Program-made: the position numbers and the translations under genes
Shown: piece by piece, positions 8,969-17,664 of the stretch
Layout: every line of letters begins with the position of its first letter
Position numbering within the stretch: the stretch's first letter is position 1
NCBI GenBank assembly: GCA_020639295.1
Contig: JACKGY010000010.1
Location: 62,001-126,000, forward strand
DNA length: 64,000 nt
Origin: Planctomycetota bacterium
GTDB lineage: Bacteria > Planctomycetota > GCA-002687715 > DRQF01
Direction: 5' to 3'
The notes under the pieces: model-generated
What the model saw: the letters and a program-made list of their open reading frames with translations, nothing else
Database searches by the model: none
What the model was told of the DNA's origin: nothing

Positions 8969-10165
8969 ATGGACATCCACCTCAAGCACGAGGTCGACCG
9001 CATCGTGTCGGCCGGTGGCCTTGCCGCCGCCGAGCATGCGAACGACCTGATGGTCGACTACCTCGTGGCTCGTGGCTTCGTCACCGGCGCGGCGCTCGAG
9101 CAGGCGCTGCGCGCGCAGCCGCGTCACGCCTTCCTCCCCGGGGTTCCGCTGGCGACGGTCTACCAGGATCGGGCCGTGACCACGGCGCTCGACGATCTGG
9201 GTTGGTTCGATTCGAGCTGCTCGACCCCCTCGATCGTCTGCCTGATGACGGAGGCGCTCGAGCTGGCCGCCGACTCCCGGGTCCTCGAGATCGGCGCCGG
9301 CACCGGCTGGACCGCGGCGCTGATGGCGGAGATCGCCCACCAGGGCACGATCGTGGCCCTCGAGATCCTCCCCGAGCTGGCCGCGGCGAGCCGGGCGCGG
9401 CTCGACCTCCGGCTGCCCGGGCGCGTCGATCTCCGTTGCGCCGACGGGCTCGGAGGCAGCGCCGGCCCCGGCCCCTACGACCGCATCGTCTTCGCCTGCG
9501 GCACCACCGGGATTCCGCGTCCGATCGCGGACCTGCTGACCGAGGACGGACGGATGGTCGTGCCGGTCGGGCACTTCCTCCATTCCTTCCGCCGGCAGGG
9601 TGCGGCCTTCGTCGGCCGGCCGATCGGCGTGGCCACCTTCATCGCCTTCCGCGACGGTAGGCCCTGTCGGAGCTGGCGGACCCATACCGATCGGGCGGTC
9701 CTGCTCGCGGACGACCATGTCGGACTGGCGACCGCCCTGGCCGGACCGGCCGGCGCGGAGACCGCGGGGCCCGAGCTCGATCCGGCGCAGCTCGAGACCT
9801 TGCTCTACTGGCTGGCGCTCGAGGAACCGCGGGGGCACTTCCTCTTGGCCGATCGTGGCGGCGGTTGGGGCCTGGGCCTGGTCGCCGAGGACGGCCACAG
9901 CGCCGCCGCCTTGCTCTGCCGCGGCGCCTTCACCTTCCGCCACTACCAGGCCGGCCTGGAGGAGACCCGTCTCGCCCTGTGGGGCGGTGAGGAGGCCGGC
10001 GAGCGGCTCTTCGCGCTCTGCGAGCGCATCGCCGGGCTCGGCTGGCCGAGGCTCGCCGACCTGGAGATCGTCACCGAGGAACGGCCGGGGGCCGTCCTCG
10101 AGGCCGAGGTCGGCGACGACCGCTGGTGGCTGATCCAGGCCGCCGCGGCGGTCAGCAGTCCCTGA
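8969..10165 (+). CDS. Protein-L-isoaspartate O-methyltransferase-like protein with C-terminal extension
   Basis: A 398-residue protein whose first 215 residues match the PCMT family: ARGFVTGAALEQALRAQPRH, then CSTPSIVCLMTEAL near the substrate region, and the SAM-binding loop LEIGAGTGWTAALMAE (about 108). PCMT repairs isoaspartyl residues in aged proteins. Ordinary Pcm is about 210 residues, so roughly 180 further residues follow with no domain I recognise. The start at 8969 has GGGGA upstream; an in-frame ATG at 8942 is possible. The 3' end overlaps the convergent gene by 14 bases. The exact substrate is not certain. Confidence 0.8.
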   Translation: MDIHLKHEVDRIVSAGGLAAAEHANDLMVDYLVARGFVTGAALEQALRAQPRHAFLPGVPLATVYQDRAVTTALDDLGWFDSSCSTPSIVCLMTEALELAADSRVLEIGAGTGWTAALMAEIAHQGTIVALEILPELAAASRARLDLRLPGRVDLRCADGLGGSAGPGPYDRIVFACGTTGIPRPIADLLTEDGRMVVPVGHFLHSFRRQGAAFVGRPIGVATFIAFRDGRPCRSWRTHTDRAVLLADDHVGLATALAGPAGAETAGPELDPAQLETLLYWLALEEPRGHFLLADRGGGWGLGLVAEDGHSAAALLCRGAFTFRHYQAGLEETRLALWGGEEAGERLFALCERIAGLGWPRLADLEIVTEERPGAVLEAEVGDDRWWLIQAAAAVSSP

Positions 10166-11150
10166 ACTCGTCGCCTCGGCCGAGCAGGCCGAAGAGGCCG
10201 CCCGAGTGCAGGAAGAGGACGGTCTCGCCGGGCGCGATCGTGCCGTCCTCGATCAGACCGCAGAGCCCCATCCAGGCCTTCATCGTGTACACCGGGTCGA
10301 GGATCAGCCCCTCCTCGCGGGCCAGCTCCAGAAGCCCGGCGCGCGCGTTCTCGTCGCTGATGCCGTAGCCCAGCCCCTTGTAGCCCTCGACGATCTCGGG
10401 GCGGCAGCGGCGGGGATCGAGCTCCGGTAGCCAGCGCCGGGCGACGGCCTCGTAGAGAGGCGCCGTCCGGGCCGCGAAGTAGTCGGCGTCATTGCAGACG
10501 CAGATGCCGTGGACCCGCGGCCCGCGCCCGGCGAGGGCGAAGCCGGCGGCGAGACCGGCCATCGTGCCACCCGTGCCGAGGGCGCAGACGAGGTGGTCGA
10601 AGCGCCGACCGGTCGCCTCCTCCTGGGCGCGGATCTCCAGCGCGGCGCGCAGGTAGCCGAGGGTGCCGATCTCGTCGCTACCGCCCTCGGGCAGAACCCA
10701 GGCCTGGCCGCCGGCGCGCGCGACCTCCTCCGCCTCCTCGGCCATGATCGCCGCCCGCCGTTTCCAGCCGGCCGCGTCGATGTAGCGGATCCGCGCCCCG
10801 AGGATGCGGTCGATCAGGTGGTTGCCGCGGTCGCGGTCCTCCGCGTCGCCGAGCAGGACGAGCCGGACCGCGAAGCCACAGCGGATGCCCAGGACGGCCG
10901 TGGCCCGGGCATGGTTGCTCTGCGCCGCGCCGCAGGTGATCAGCGTGTCGGCCCCGGCCCGCCGGGCCGCGGCCAGGGCGAACTCGAGCTTGCGGATCTT
11001 GTTGCCCGAAGCGAGCGTGTCGGTGAGATCGTCGCGCTTGACGTGGATCTCGCGGCCGAGCACGCGCGATCGGCGCTCGAGCGCTTCGATGGGGGTGGGC
11101 AGGCGGGCGAGGCGCAGGCGTTCGACCCCGATCTCGACTTCCATGGTCAT
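10152..11150 (-). CDS. D-cysteine desulfhydrase / ACC deaminase family PLP enzyme
   Basis: A 332-residue fold-type II PLP enzyme. The PLP lysine lies in ASGNKIRKLEF (about residue 50), followed by GAAQSNHARATA. GTGGTMAGLAAGF provides the phosphate-binding loop, and LDPVYTMKAWMGL and FLHSGGLFGLLG lie near the C-terminus. D-cysteine desulfhydrases make pyruvate, sulfide and ammonia from D-cysteine; ACC deaminases open the cyclopropane ring of ACC. The sequence alone does not decide between them, but the former is the commoner assignment. GGAGG six bases before the ATG at 11150 sets the start; the longer frame to 11426 runs antisense to moaD. The stop overlaps the convergent methyltransferase gene. 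Confidence 0.85.
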   Translation of the reverse strand: MTMEVEIGVERLRLARLPTPIEALERRSRVLGREIHVKRDDLTDTLASGNKIRKLEFALAAARRAGADTLITCGAAQSNHARATAVLGIRCGFAVRLVLLGDAEDRDRGNHLIDRILGARIRYIDAAGWKRRAAIMAEEAEEVARAGGQAWVLPEGGSDEIGTLGYLRAALEIRAQEEATGRRFDHLVCALGTGGTMAGLAAGFALAGRGPRVHGICVCNDADYFAARTAPLYEAVARRWLPELDPRRCRPEIVEGYKGLGYGISDENARAGLLELAREEGLILDPVYTMKAWMGLCGLIEDGTIAPGETVLFLHSGGLFGLLGRGDEFRDC

Positions 11151-11256
11151 GGTGATCCTCCGCGCGGATTCTGCCCGAGCGCGATCACGAGGTGAAGGCG
11201 ACGCCCCGGTGGCCGGCTCGATTGATCGGCTCCGTTGGCGCCGGTAGGATCGCGCC

Positions 11257-11502
11257 ATGAAGCTGAGGTTGCGATTCTTCGGTCGGCTCACCGAGATCAT
11301 GAGTCCCGAACCGCAGGACTTCGAGCTGGCGGGCGCCGCGGACCTGATGGGTCTGAAGGCTGCCTTGCTGGCCCGGCATCCCGGCCTCGGGAATGCCCTG
11401 GAGCGCTGCATGATCGCGGTGAACACCGAGTTCGCCGCGCCGGACCAGGTCCTGGCCGATGGCGACGAGGTGGCCTTCCTGCCGCCGGTGAGTGGAGGTT
11501 GA
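11257..11502 (+). CDS. moaD: Molybdopterin synthase sulfur carrier subunit MoaD
   Basis: An 81-residue ubiquitin-like sulfur carrier ending in Gly-Gly (LPPVSGG), the C-terminus that is adenylated and thiocarboxylated before donating sulfur to precursor Z. The segments RFFGRLTEIM and NTEFAAPDQVLADGDEVAFL are typical of the family. It is directly followed by moaE and the two form one heterotetrameric enzyme. No other molybdenum cofactor gene is in the window. Confidence 0.92.
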   Translation: MKLRLRFFGRLTEIMSPEPQDFELAGAADLMGLKAALLARHPGLGNALERCMIAVNTEFAAPDQVLADGDEVAFLPPVSGG

Positions 11503-11503
11503 G

Positions 11504-11932
11504 GTGACGCGGATCATCAGGGTGCAGCGCGAGCCGATCGAGCTCGACGCCATCGTCGGCGAGCTGAGTCGACCCGACTGCGGCGCCGTGCTCAGCTTCC
11601 TCGGCCTGGTGCGCGATCATGCCGGAGGTCGCGAGGTCGAGAGCATCGACTACAGCTGCTACGAGGAGATGGCGGCGAAGGAACTGGATCGGGTCGTCGC
11701 CCGCTGCCAGGAGCGGCACGGCGTGGCCCATGCCGCCGTGGTCCATCGGATCGGGCTGCTGGCCGTGGGCGAGGCCAGCCTCGGCCTCGTCGTCGCCTCG
11801 CCCCACCGGCGTGAGGCCTTCGCCTGCGGCCTCGACATCATCGACGAGATGAAGAAGACGGTGCCGATCTGGAAGCGTGAATTCGGGCCCGACGGCGCCT
11901 CCTGGGTCGATCCCGGGCAACCGGGAACCTGA
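11504..11932 (+). CDS. moaE: Molybdopterin synthase catalytic subunit MoaE
   Basis: A 142-residue protein with the MoaE core: GAVLSFLGLVRDHAGG, YSCYEEMAAKELDRV, VVHRIGLLAVGEASLGLVV and the catalytic-lysine segment MKKTVPIWKRE. With MoaD it converts precursor Z to molybdopterin. Two GTG starts are possible; the one at 11504 follows GGAGG by five bases and sits one base after the moaD stop, so it is preferred over 11492. Confidence 0.92.
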   Translation: MTRIIRVQREPIELDAIVGELSRPDCGAVLSFLGLVRDHAGGREVESIDYSCYEEMAAKELDRVVARCQERHGVAHAAVVHRIGLLAVGEASLGLVVASPHRREAFACGLDIIDEMKKTVPIWKREFGPDGASWVDPGQPGT

Positions 11933-11966
11933 TCGAGCGAAACGGTCGCGCCGCGGAGGAGGAATC

Positions 11967-12767
11967 ATGACCGGCGACAAGATGCGTCAGTGCACCGGCT
12001 GCGGAGAAACGGTCGGCATCACCGCCAACTTCTGCGAGTTCTGCGGCCAGCGCATGGACGCGGTGGCCGTGGCGGCGAAGGCCGCGCGGCCACTGCCACC
12101 GCTCGATGACGACATGCCGGAATACGACAGCGGTCGTTACCTCGCGGAATTCGATGCCCGCGACGCGGCTCGGCTCAGTCACGAGTACTTCGAGGCGCAC
12201 GTCCAGCTGCTCAAGGGTCATCGCAAGCGGCTGAAGACCCTCGCCCGCGCGCTCGACGATCACGAACAGCGGCTCAATTCCTTCGGCCGTGGACCGATCG
12301 GGAAGCAGCGCACCGGCGAGATCCAGGGCATCCTCGAGGCGGTGGAGGCTCTCGGCGACGAATGGGAAGACCTCCAGCTGGCCTACAACCGGGAATCCGA
12401 GGCACTCGACGAGGACTTCCAGGATCGCTTCGCCGAGGTGGAGCTCGACGTCGAGCTACCCGAAGACCTCCAGGAGACGATGGGTCGGGAGCTGGAGGTC
12501 ATGACCCGCTCCTTCGATCGCATCGGTGAGCGGATCGCGACCCTGGGCACCCTCGGCAACGCGATGATCGCGCGCGCCGAAGGCCGCTACTTCGGCTCCG
12601 AGTCCGGAACCGGCGGCATCGGGCGGGTCGTCCTGGGTGCCTTCCTCGGCTGGATCGGAACCGCCCTGTGGATGCATCTGGGGGGCGAGCTGCCCCTCGG
12701 GATCTCGCTGCTCTACGGATCGCCCGCCTTCCTCCTGCCCATCGCATTCGTAACCATACGCGGCTGA
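11967..12767 (+). CDS. Zinc-ribbon, coiled-coil membrane protein, unknown
   Basis: A 266-residue protein. The N-terminus has a zinc ribbon made by CTGC and, 10 residues later, CEFC. The middle (about 60-200) is charged and helical, probably coiled coil. Two hydrophobic segments near the C-terminus (about 215-235 and 243-262) should anchor it in the membrane with the zinc ribbon in the cytoplasm. GGAGGAGG precedes the ATG at 11967. It follows moaE by 34 bases and may be in the same transcript, though no functional link to molybdopterin synthesis is evident. Confidence 0.75.
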   Translation: MTGDKMRQCTGCGETVGITANFCEFCGQRMDAVAVAAKAARPLPPLDDDMPEYDSGRYLAEFDARDAARLSHEYFEAHVQLLKGHRKRLKTLARALDDHEQRLNSFGRGPIGKQRTGEIQGILEAVEALGDEWEDLQLAYNRESEALDEDFQDRFAEVELDVELPEDLQETMGRELEVMTRSFDRIGERIATLGTLGNAMIARAEGRYFGSESGTGGIGRVVLGAFLGWIGTALWMHLGGELPLGISLLYGSPAFLLPIAFVTIRG

Positions 12768-12933
12768 ATGGCTTGCGGCTTCGCCCTCGGCCGCCGACAA
12801 AAAAAACGGTCGTTCCGGGGCGAGCCGCCATCGGGTTATCATGGCGACCTGTGCCGGTCCTCCGGAAGCGGTTGTGAATCCGACCTAGCCCGCGAGGGCC
12901 CGGGCACTTGTGTTCGTGCCACGGGAGCATGCC

Positions 12934-13647
12934 ATGACTCGCATGAAGATCTTCCTGATCCTGGCCCTGGTCAGTTGCCTGACCGCCACCTTCGCTCTTC
13001 CCGACCCCGCGGGTGTCGCGCTCGCCGGTTGGACCCAGGAGAAGATCGATCCTCCGACCTGGGGCTCCGCGACCGGTGAGTTCTGGCTCGAACTTCGGCT
13101 CGACCAGGTGCGGCAGCAGTTGCTGGTCGAGATCGGCCAGTGCCCGGCGAACACCCTGGTCTTCCTCGAGGTGCAGACCACCTTCTACGACCGCAACGGT
13201 AGCCAGGGGACCTACCAGCACTTCCATCCCGTGATGGTGGATGCGAGCGGCCACGCGGCCGCGGCCGTCGCCCTCTACGGTGGCGAGGACGTCGTCGACT
13301 ACAAACTGACCGCCTATGCGCTCCACGCCGACGGCACCGTCGAGAGCAGCGAAGGCTGGTCGCTACTCGCCCGTCCGGTCACCGGCGCGGTCGACATCGA
13401 GGTCAACTACCCCGGTCTCTTCGAGGCCCTGACCATCGAGATGCAGGAGTCCCAGCAGGCGCTCAGCTTCGATTCGCCGATGGGGCAGAGCTTCGCCTGG
13501 GAGGGCTTCACCCAGGCCTTCGTCCCGATCAACCCGCAGAACAGCAGCTATTTCTCGGTCTCCGGCCCGGGCACCGTCTACACGGCGCTGCCCATGAGTT
13601 CGATGCGTCTGAGCGCCGGTCCCGCCGGTGTGTTCACCGCCAACTGA
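12934..13647 (+). CDS. Secreted protein of unknown function
   Basis: A 237-residue protein with a clear signal peptide (MTRMKIF followed by a hydrophobic core and an Ala-rich end around residue 25). The mature part is rich in beta-type residues, Trp and Tyr, without cysteine pairs, repeats or a domain I recognise. The ATG at 12934 is in frame with the secreted sequence and follows GGGAG. It precedes two cytoplasmic unknowns by short gaps and may share their transcript. Confidence 0.7.
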   Translation: MTRMKIFLILALVSCLTATFALPDPAGVALAGWTQEKIDPPTWGSATGEFWLELRLDQVRQQLLVEIGQCPANTLVFLEVQTTFYDRNGSQGTYQHFHPVMVDASGHAAAAVALYGGEDVVDYKLTAYALHADGTVESSEGWSLLARPVTGAVDIEVNYPGLFEALTIEMQESQQALSFDSPMGQSFAWEGFTQAFVPINPQNSSYFSVSGPGTVYTALPMSSMRLSAGPAGVFTAN

Positions 13648-13679
13648 ACCCACGACCGGAACCGACCGAGGAATTCGTG

Positions 13680-14816
13680 ATGTCGAATCGGCTGAAAGAA
13701 CGGATGACGGCGCTCCTGGAGGACGCCCGGATCTCGCGCGAGCGGAAGCGGCTCGCCTACGAATTCGGCGGCCTGCTCGAAGCCGTCGCCGCGGTGGCCG
13801 CCCGGGCGGATGCACCCGAGGGCACGCGCGCCAAGGCTGCCGCCTTCATCGCCGTCCTGGAGGACAAGGAAGTCGAGCACGAGGCCGCCTTCTTCCAGGA
13901 GGTCTTCCTGCTCAACATCGTCGGCGAGGCCATGGCGCGGACCAGCTACCTCGCCCAGCCGGTGATCGACTTCCTGCGTGGCGCCCTCTATTTCCACGGG
14001 GTCAGCTGGGTCGAGCGCAACCAGCGCGGCAACTCGCTCGCCTACCTCGGTGCCCATGCCGAGCTGGTCATGGAGATGACCTCGCGGCGTGGCCTGAAGG
14101 CCCTGCTCGCCGTCGCGGCCGAACGTTTCGCCGCCGATCGCCCCTTCTGCCTCAGCAATCATTACCTCGCCGAGCTCAAGAAGCGTTACTGGGCCGGACG
14201 GCGCGAGAGCGAGGACGCCTGCGACCGTTCGGTCAGCCTGGAAGCCGAGAACGGCAGCCTGGAGGCCGCGAGCCGACTCACCGTCGACCGCGACGCGCAG
14301 CCGGCCACCGGCGAGGATCGTGTCCAGGTCATGTTGCGGGTCTTCGCGCGCGACCTCGGTGAGATCGGTCAACGTGTCTACCTGCTGCGCCACCCGATCG
14401 GCCGTCAGGAGATGGCGTCCGTCCACCCCGACCTGGCCGCCGAACTCGCGGCGATGCTCGATGGCGACGAGACGGGAGGTGGCAGGAACAACTGGACGCA
14501 GATCTCGGATCGCCTCGGGATCTCGGAGAAGGTGGCGAAGAAGGAGTACCTGCGGGCGCTTCACGACCTGCTCGCCGGCGCCGCCCGGGAGATCTATGGC
14601 GATCGATTGCCCTCGTCCTTCGTGCGCCGGGTCCTCGGCACGCTGCGTTCGATCCTTCAGGAACGTGATCTGCGGATCAAGGAGAACGTGGGCCGGGGGA
14701 TGACCCGGCTGGTCGAGCGCTGGGAGATCGCGCTGCGTTTCGTCCTCAACAACGAACGGCTGGCCACGGCCGGTCGTGGCGAGGGCGAGTTCTTCCAGGC
14801 TTCGGCCGGGAGCTGA
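13680..14816 (+). CDS. Cytoplasmic protein with possible HTH, unknown
   Basis: A 378-residue, mostly helical, Arg- and Glu-rich protein with no signal peptide. Around residues 265-300 the segment WTQISDRLGISEKVAKKEYL looks like a sigma-region-4-type helix-turn-helix, suggesting DNA or RNA polymerase contact, but the rest is not recognised. ATG 13680 follows GAGGAA; a GTG one codon earlier is the alternative. It sits 12 bases upstream of the TPR-like gene and is probably cotranscribed with it. Confidence 0.65.
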   Translation: MSNRLKERMTALLEDARISRERKRLAYEFGGLLEAVAAVAARADAPEGTRAKAAAFIAVLEDKEVEHEAAFFQEVFLLNIVGEAMARTSYLAQPVIDFLRGALYFHGVSWVERNQRGNSLAYLGAHAELVMEMTSRRGLKALLAVAAERFAADRPFCLSNHYLAELKKRYWAGRRESEDACDRSVSLEAENGSLEAASRLTVDRDAQPATGEDRVQVMLRVFARDLGEIGQRVYLLRHPIGRQEMASVHPDLAAELAAMLDGDETGGGRNNWTQISDRLGISEKVAKKEYLRALHDLLAGAAREIYGDRLPSSFVRRVLGTLRSILQERDLRIKENVGRGMTRLVERWEIALRFVLNNERLATAGRGEGEFFQASAGS

Positions 14817-14828
14817 GGCGACCAGGCC

Positions 14829-15758
14829 ATGACCGCGGACGATCGGTCCTTCATCGAGAGCCATCTCGAACGTTTCGTGGCCGGGCACGAGAAGCTCGAC
14901 CCCGAGGCGATCTCGGACTACATCAAGGCCAACCCCGAGTGTCATGATCAGGTGGCGGAGTTCTTCCGTCTCATCGAGGTCCCGGAATCCGGCTACCTCC
15001 AGGAGACGCTCGACGACCTGACCGAGAACATCTACAACCTCGCCAAGGCCTTGATCAAGGAGAGCCCCGAGGAGAACCGGGCCGACCACGAGAACATCCG
15101 CTTCCTCGAACAGCCGGAAGCCGCCGAGCACTACGTCGCCGAAGGCGACGAGATCGTCGCGGACGTCCAGGACTACGCCGGCGACGACGAGGTGAGAGGG
15201 GAGAGCATGGACGGTCTCCGCGACTGCATGCGCCGCTCTCGCTCGGAATTCGACCTGGTGATGGTCCTCCTGCGCCGGGCCATCGATCTCGAGGGGCGTT
15301 GGTCGGCCGATTGCAGCAACCTCATGGGCATCCTGCATCTCTCCCACGAGAACCTCGACGAGGGCGAGGCCTGTTTCCGGGCCGTGATCGGCCTCCGGGC
15401 GCCGGATCTCTATCTGCGGACCGTTCAGGTCCATGCCATGAACAACCTGGCCTACGTCTGCGCCATGAAGGCGAAGCTGGACGAGGCCATCCTCTGGGCG
15501 ACCCGGGCCAGGGTCCTGGCCGAGGAATGCGGCGTGGAGGCCTTCGGCACCCGCTTCGGGCTCATGTACTTCTTCCTCAGTCGCAAGCACGACGGCGACC
15601 TGGAGCGTGCCGCGGCCGAGATCGAGGCGATGCTGGCCGACCCCGGCAGCCAGGCCGAGTTTCTCCGTTGTCTGAAGCTCCCCTCCAACAAGGAGATCCT
15701 CGAGCTCGTTATCGGCAACGGCATGGATCGTCGCTTCTCCGTCATCCGCAAGGACTAG
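14829..15758 (+). CDS. TPR-like protein, unknown
   Basis: A 309-residue acidic protein. The C-terminal half (about 150-260) has helix pairs resembling tetratricopeptide repeats: LMGILHLSHENLDEGEACFR and MNNLAYVCAMKAKLDEAILW, with the A-Y and A/W-type spacing. The N-terminus (LDPEAISDYIKANPECHDQV) is helical. Such proteins usually act as scaffolds. It follows the HTH-like gene and precedes a region ending in a strong terminator. Confidence 0.7.
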   Translation: MTADDRSFIESHLERFVAGHEKLDPEAISDYIKANPECHDQVAEFFRLIEVPESGYLQETLDDLTENIYNLAKALIKESPEENRADHENIRFLEQPEAAEHYVAEGDEIVADVQDYAGDDEVRGESMDGLRDCMRRSRSEFDLVMVLLRRAIDLEGRWSADCSNLMGILHLSHENLDEGEACFRAVIGLRAPDLYLRTVQVHAMNNLAYVCAMKAKLDEAILWATRARVLAEECGVEAFGTRFGLMYFFLSRKHDGDLERAAAEIEAMLADPGSQAEFLRCLKLPSNKEILELVIGNGMDRRFSVIRKD

Positions 15759-15829
15759 GGCCAAGATCATTCACCGTCGTCCCGGGAATTCCGTGCCGTT
15801 TTCGGCCCTCGGTCCGCCTTTACCATCGA

Positions 15830-16008
15830 GGCGCGCCTTGAATTGGCAAGTTCAGACGCAGGGCGCCTTCCGGGTGCGGAAACGAATGCCTCGGAACGAT
15901 GGCGCTGCCTATCTGCCTCGGAGCCGGAGCTAACCCATTCCGGCTCGAGAGCGCGAGGTGCAATGGGCAAATAGCGGAGCCGGCTCAGCGAGCCGGCTCC
16001 GCTACTTT
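15830..16008 (+). ncRNA. Candidate structured small RNA with intrinsic terminator
   Basis: The 410-base gap after the TPR-like gene is non-coding but highly structured. Hairpin 1: GGCGC (15830-15834) pairs with GCGCC (15863-15867) with an inner TTGAA/TTCAG stem. Hairpin 2: TGCCTAT (15906-15912) pairs with ATGGGCA (15963-15969), CCTCG (15916-15920) with CGAGG (15954-15958), and GAGCCGGA (15921-15928) with TCCGGCTC (15939-15946). A perfect terminator follows. A weak promoter candidate (TTTTCG near 15799, TACCAT 15821-15826) would start transcription at hairpin 1. I cannot place it in a known RNA family; it could instead be the 3' UTR of the upstream gene. Confidence 0.4.
15972..16008 (+). terminator. 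Strong intrinsic terminator
   Basis: TAGCGGAGCCGGCTC (15972-15986) pairs perfectly with its complement (15990-16004) around an AGC loop and is followed by CTTTTC. It ends the candidate RNA or the transcript of the preceding genes. Confidence 0.8.
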
Positions 16009-16170
16009 TCGCCCGGCTCGACCCGCCCCCCTCCGGGACTGCTTGATGGTCGGCGGGGTGGCTGAGAACATGGGGCCGCCCATCGGTCCGGTCGCGACCC
16101 GGCCCGGCATCCAGGGCCTCGGAACCGGACCGATGCCGGCGAACCGGATCGAATCCCGCGGAGTCCCCTC

Positions 16171-17529
16171 GTGCGCATCGTCCACCTCGTCCACCAGTTC
16201 CTGCCGGAGACCCGCGGCGGGGTCGAGTCCTACGTCCACGACCTCGCCCTGGCCCAGAGGGAACGGGGGCACGACCCGCGCATCATCACCGGCAGCCTCG
16301 AGCCCCGGCCGCAGGTCGAGGCCGAGTGCCTCGACCTGGACGGTCTCGAGGTCTGGCGCTGCCATCGTGACGACCTCTACTTCGATGCCTGGGACCGGAT
16401 GCACGCCCCGGCCATGACCGACCTCGTCCTGGCCAAGGTCGCGGAGCTGGCGCCCGACCTCGTCCATCTCCACCATTGGATTCGACTGGGTCAGGACCTG
16501 GGCAGTCGGCTGGTCGCGGCCGGTCATCCGCTGGTGGTGACACTCCATGACTTCGCCACCAGTTGCCCGCGCGCCTTCCGCATGCGTCCCGACGAGACCC
16601 CCTGCTTCCGACCCCTGGGCGTGGCCTCCTGCCTCGACTGCGTTCCCCGATGGCCCTGGATGGACGATGTCGAGATCGCGGCCGAGATCGATCTCTTCGC
16701 CCGCTCGGCGCGGCAGGAGCTGAGGGGCGCCGGCCGGATCATCTGTGCCTCGGCCTCGGTCCGGGAGGTCATCACCGAGGGGCTCGGCATTTCGACCGAA
16801 CGCTTCGAGGTGGCGGCCCTCGGCTATCGCCCTCGCTTCGGGCGCAAGGCCCGAGCTCTGGCCGCCGGCGAGCCCTTCCGTTTCGGCTACTGGGGCAGCA
16901 TCACCCATCGCAAGGGTCTGCACCTCCTGGTGGAGGCGATCCGCTCGGTCCAAGCGTCACGTCCCGCCGGTGCCCGCCCGATCGAACTCGAGGTCTTCGG
17001 CCACTTCGACCTGCCGGAGCGCCGGGCGAGTCTGGAGGCGGCCGCCGAAGGGCTGCCGATCCGCTTCCACGGCGGCTTCGAACATGCCCAGCTTCCCGAT
17101 GCCGGCCTGGCCGCGGCGGTCTTCCCCAGTCTCTGCATCGAGACCTACGGCATCGTTCTCGACGAGGCCTTCGAACTCGGCCTCCCGGTCGTCGTGCCCG
17201 ACATCGGCGCCCTCGCCGAGCGCGCCGGTTCGGCCGGGCACCCGTTCAAGGTGAACGACGTCGGCTCGCTGGCTCGTGCCCTGGGTGCCGTGGCCGACGA
17301 CGACGCCCTCCGTGCCGACCTGATCGCGGCGATCCCCGGGCCGGGACCGGAACTCGCGAACCACGTCGACCTGATCGACCGGCACTATCGGGCCGCGATC
17401 GAGGACGGCCCGGCCGCGAGCGCCCGGGCGCGGGCCGACGGGATCAGCGCCGAGGAGCGCCTGCGCCATCAGAGCCGGCGGATGCAGAGCCAGTTCCGGC
17501 GACTCCTCGAGCGTGGCGAACTGCCCTGA
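16171..17529 (+). CDS. GT-B glycosyltransferase, family 4-like
   Basis: A 452-residue glycosyltransferase. The N-terminal domain begins MRIVHLVHQFLPETRGGVES, typical of GT4 acceptor domains, with HLHHWIRLG and VVTLHDFATSCPRA further on. The C-terminal donor domain contains FGYWGSITHRKGLHLLVEA, then the E-x7-E-like segment ETYGIVLDEAFELGLPVVVP, which binds the nucleotide-sugar. A GTG start at 16171 follows GGAG. Cys residues around 155-165 (CFRPLGVASCLDC) may bind zinc. The substrate is unknown; it stands alone, so a surface polysaccharide or glycoprotein role is only a guess. Confidence 0.88.
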   Translation: MRIVHLVHQFLPETRGGVESYVHDLALAQRERGHDPRIITGSLEPRPQVEAECLDLDGLEVWRCHRDDLYFDAWDRMHAPAMTDLVLAKVAELAPDLVHLHHWIRLGQDLGSRLVAAGHPLVVTLHDFATSCPRAFRMRPDETPCFRPLGVASCLDCVPRWPWMDDVEIAAEIDLFARSARQELRGAGRIICASASVREVITEGLGISTERFEVAALGYRPRFGRKARALAAGEPFRFGYWGSITHRKGLHLLVEAIRSVQASRPAGARPIELEVFGHFDLPERRASLEAAAEGLPIRFHGGFEHAQLPDAGLAAAVFPSLCIETYGIVLDEAFELGLPVVVPDIGALAERAGSAGHPFKVNDVGSLARALGAVADDDALRADLIAAIPGPGPELANHVDLIDRHYRAAIEDGPAASARARADGISAEERLRHQSRRMQSQFRRLLERGELP

Positions 17530-17597
17530 GCCGGCCACCGGCCAAACGACGCCACGAGGTCGGAACACGGGCGAGGGCCTGACCCGCGCTCGATGAA

Positions 17598-17643
17598 ACG
17601 AGCCCGCCTCGCCACCGGGAATCCGGTGGGCGAGGCGGGCTCG
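17598..17643. terminator. Bidirectional terminator between convergent genes
   Basis: A stem of about 20 bp (ACGAGCCCGCCTCGCC then ACCGG, with complement to 17643 and one bulged G) lies between the stops at 17529 (plus) and 17665 (minus) and can serve both. Confidence 0.75.
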
Positions 17644-17664
17644 TCGTTCGTCGGCGGGCGAAGA

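Noticed and set aside
12795..12804. Poly-A tract as a minus-strand terminator
   Set aside because: No adequate stem precedes the T-run on the minus strand and no minus-strand gene ends nearby.
13578..15770. 730-codon open frame on the minus strand
   Set aside because: It runs antisense to two well-supported plus-strand genes; its composition is the repetitive Asp/Arg/Gly/His/Leu typical of shadow frames in GC-rich DNA, with no family motif.
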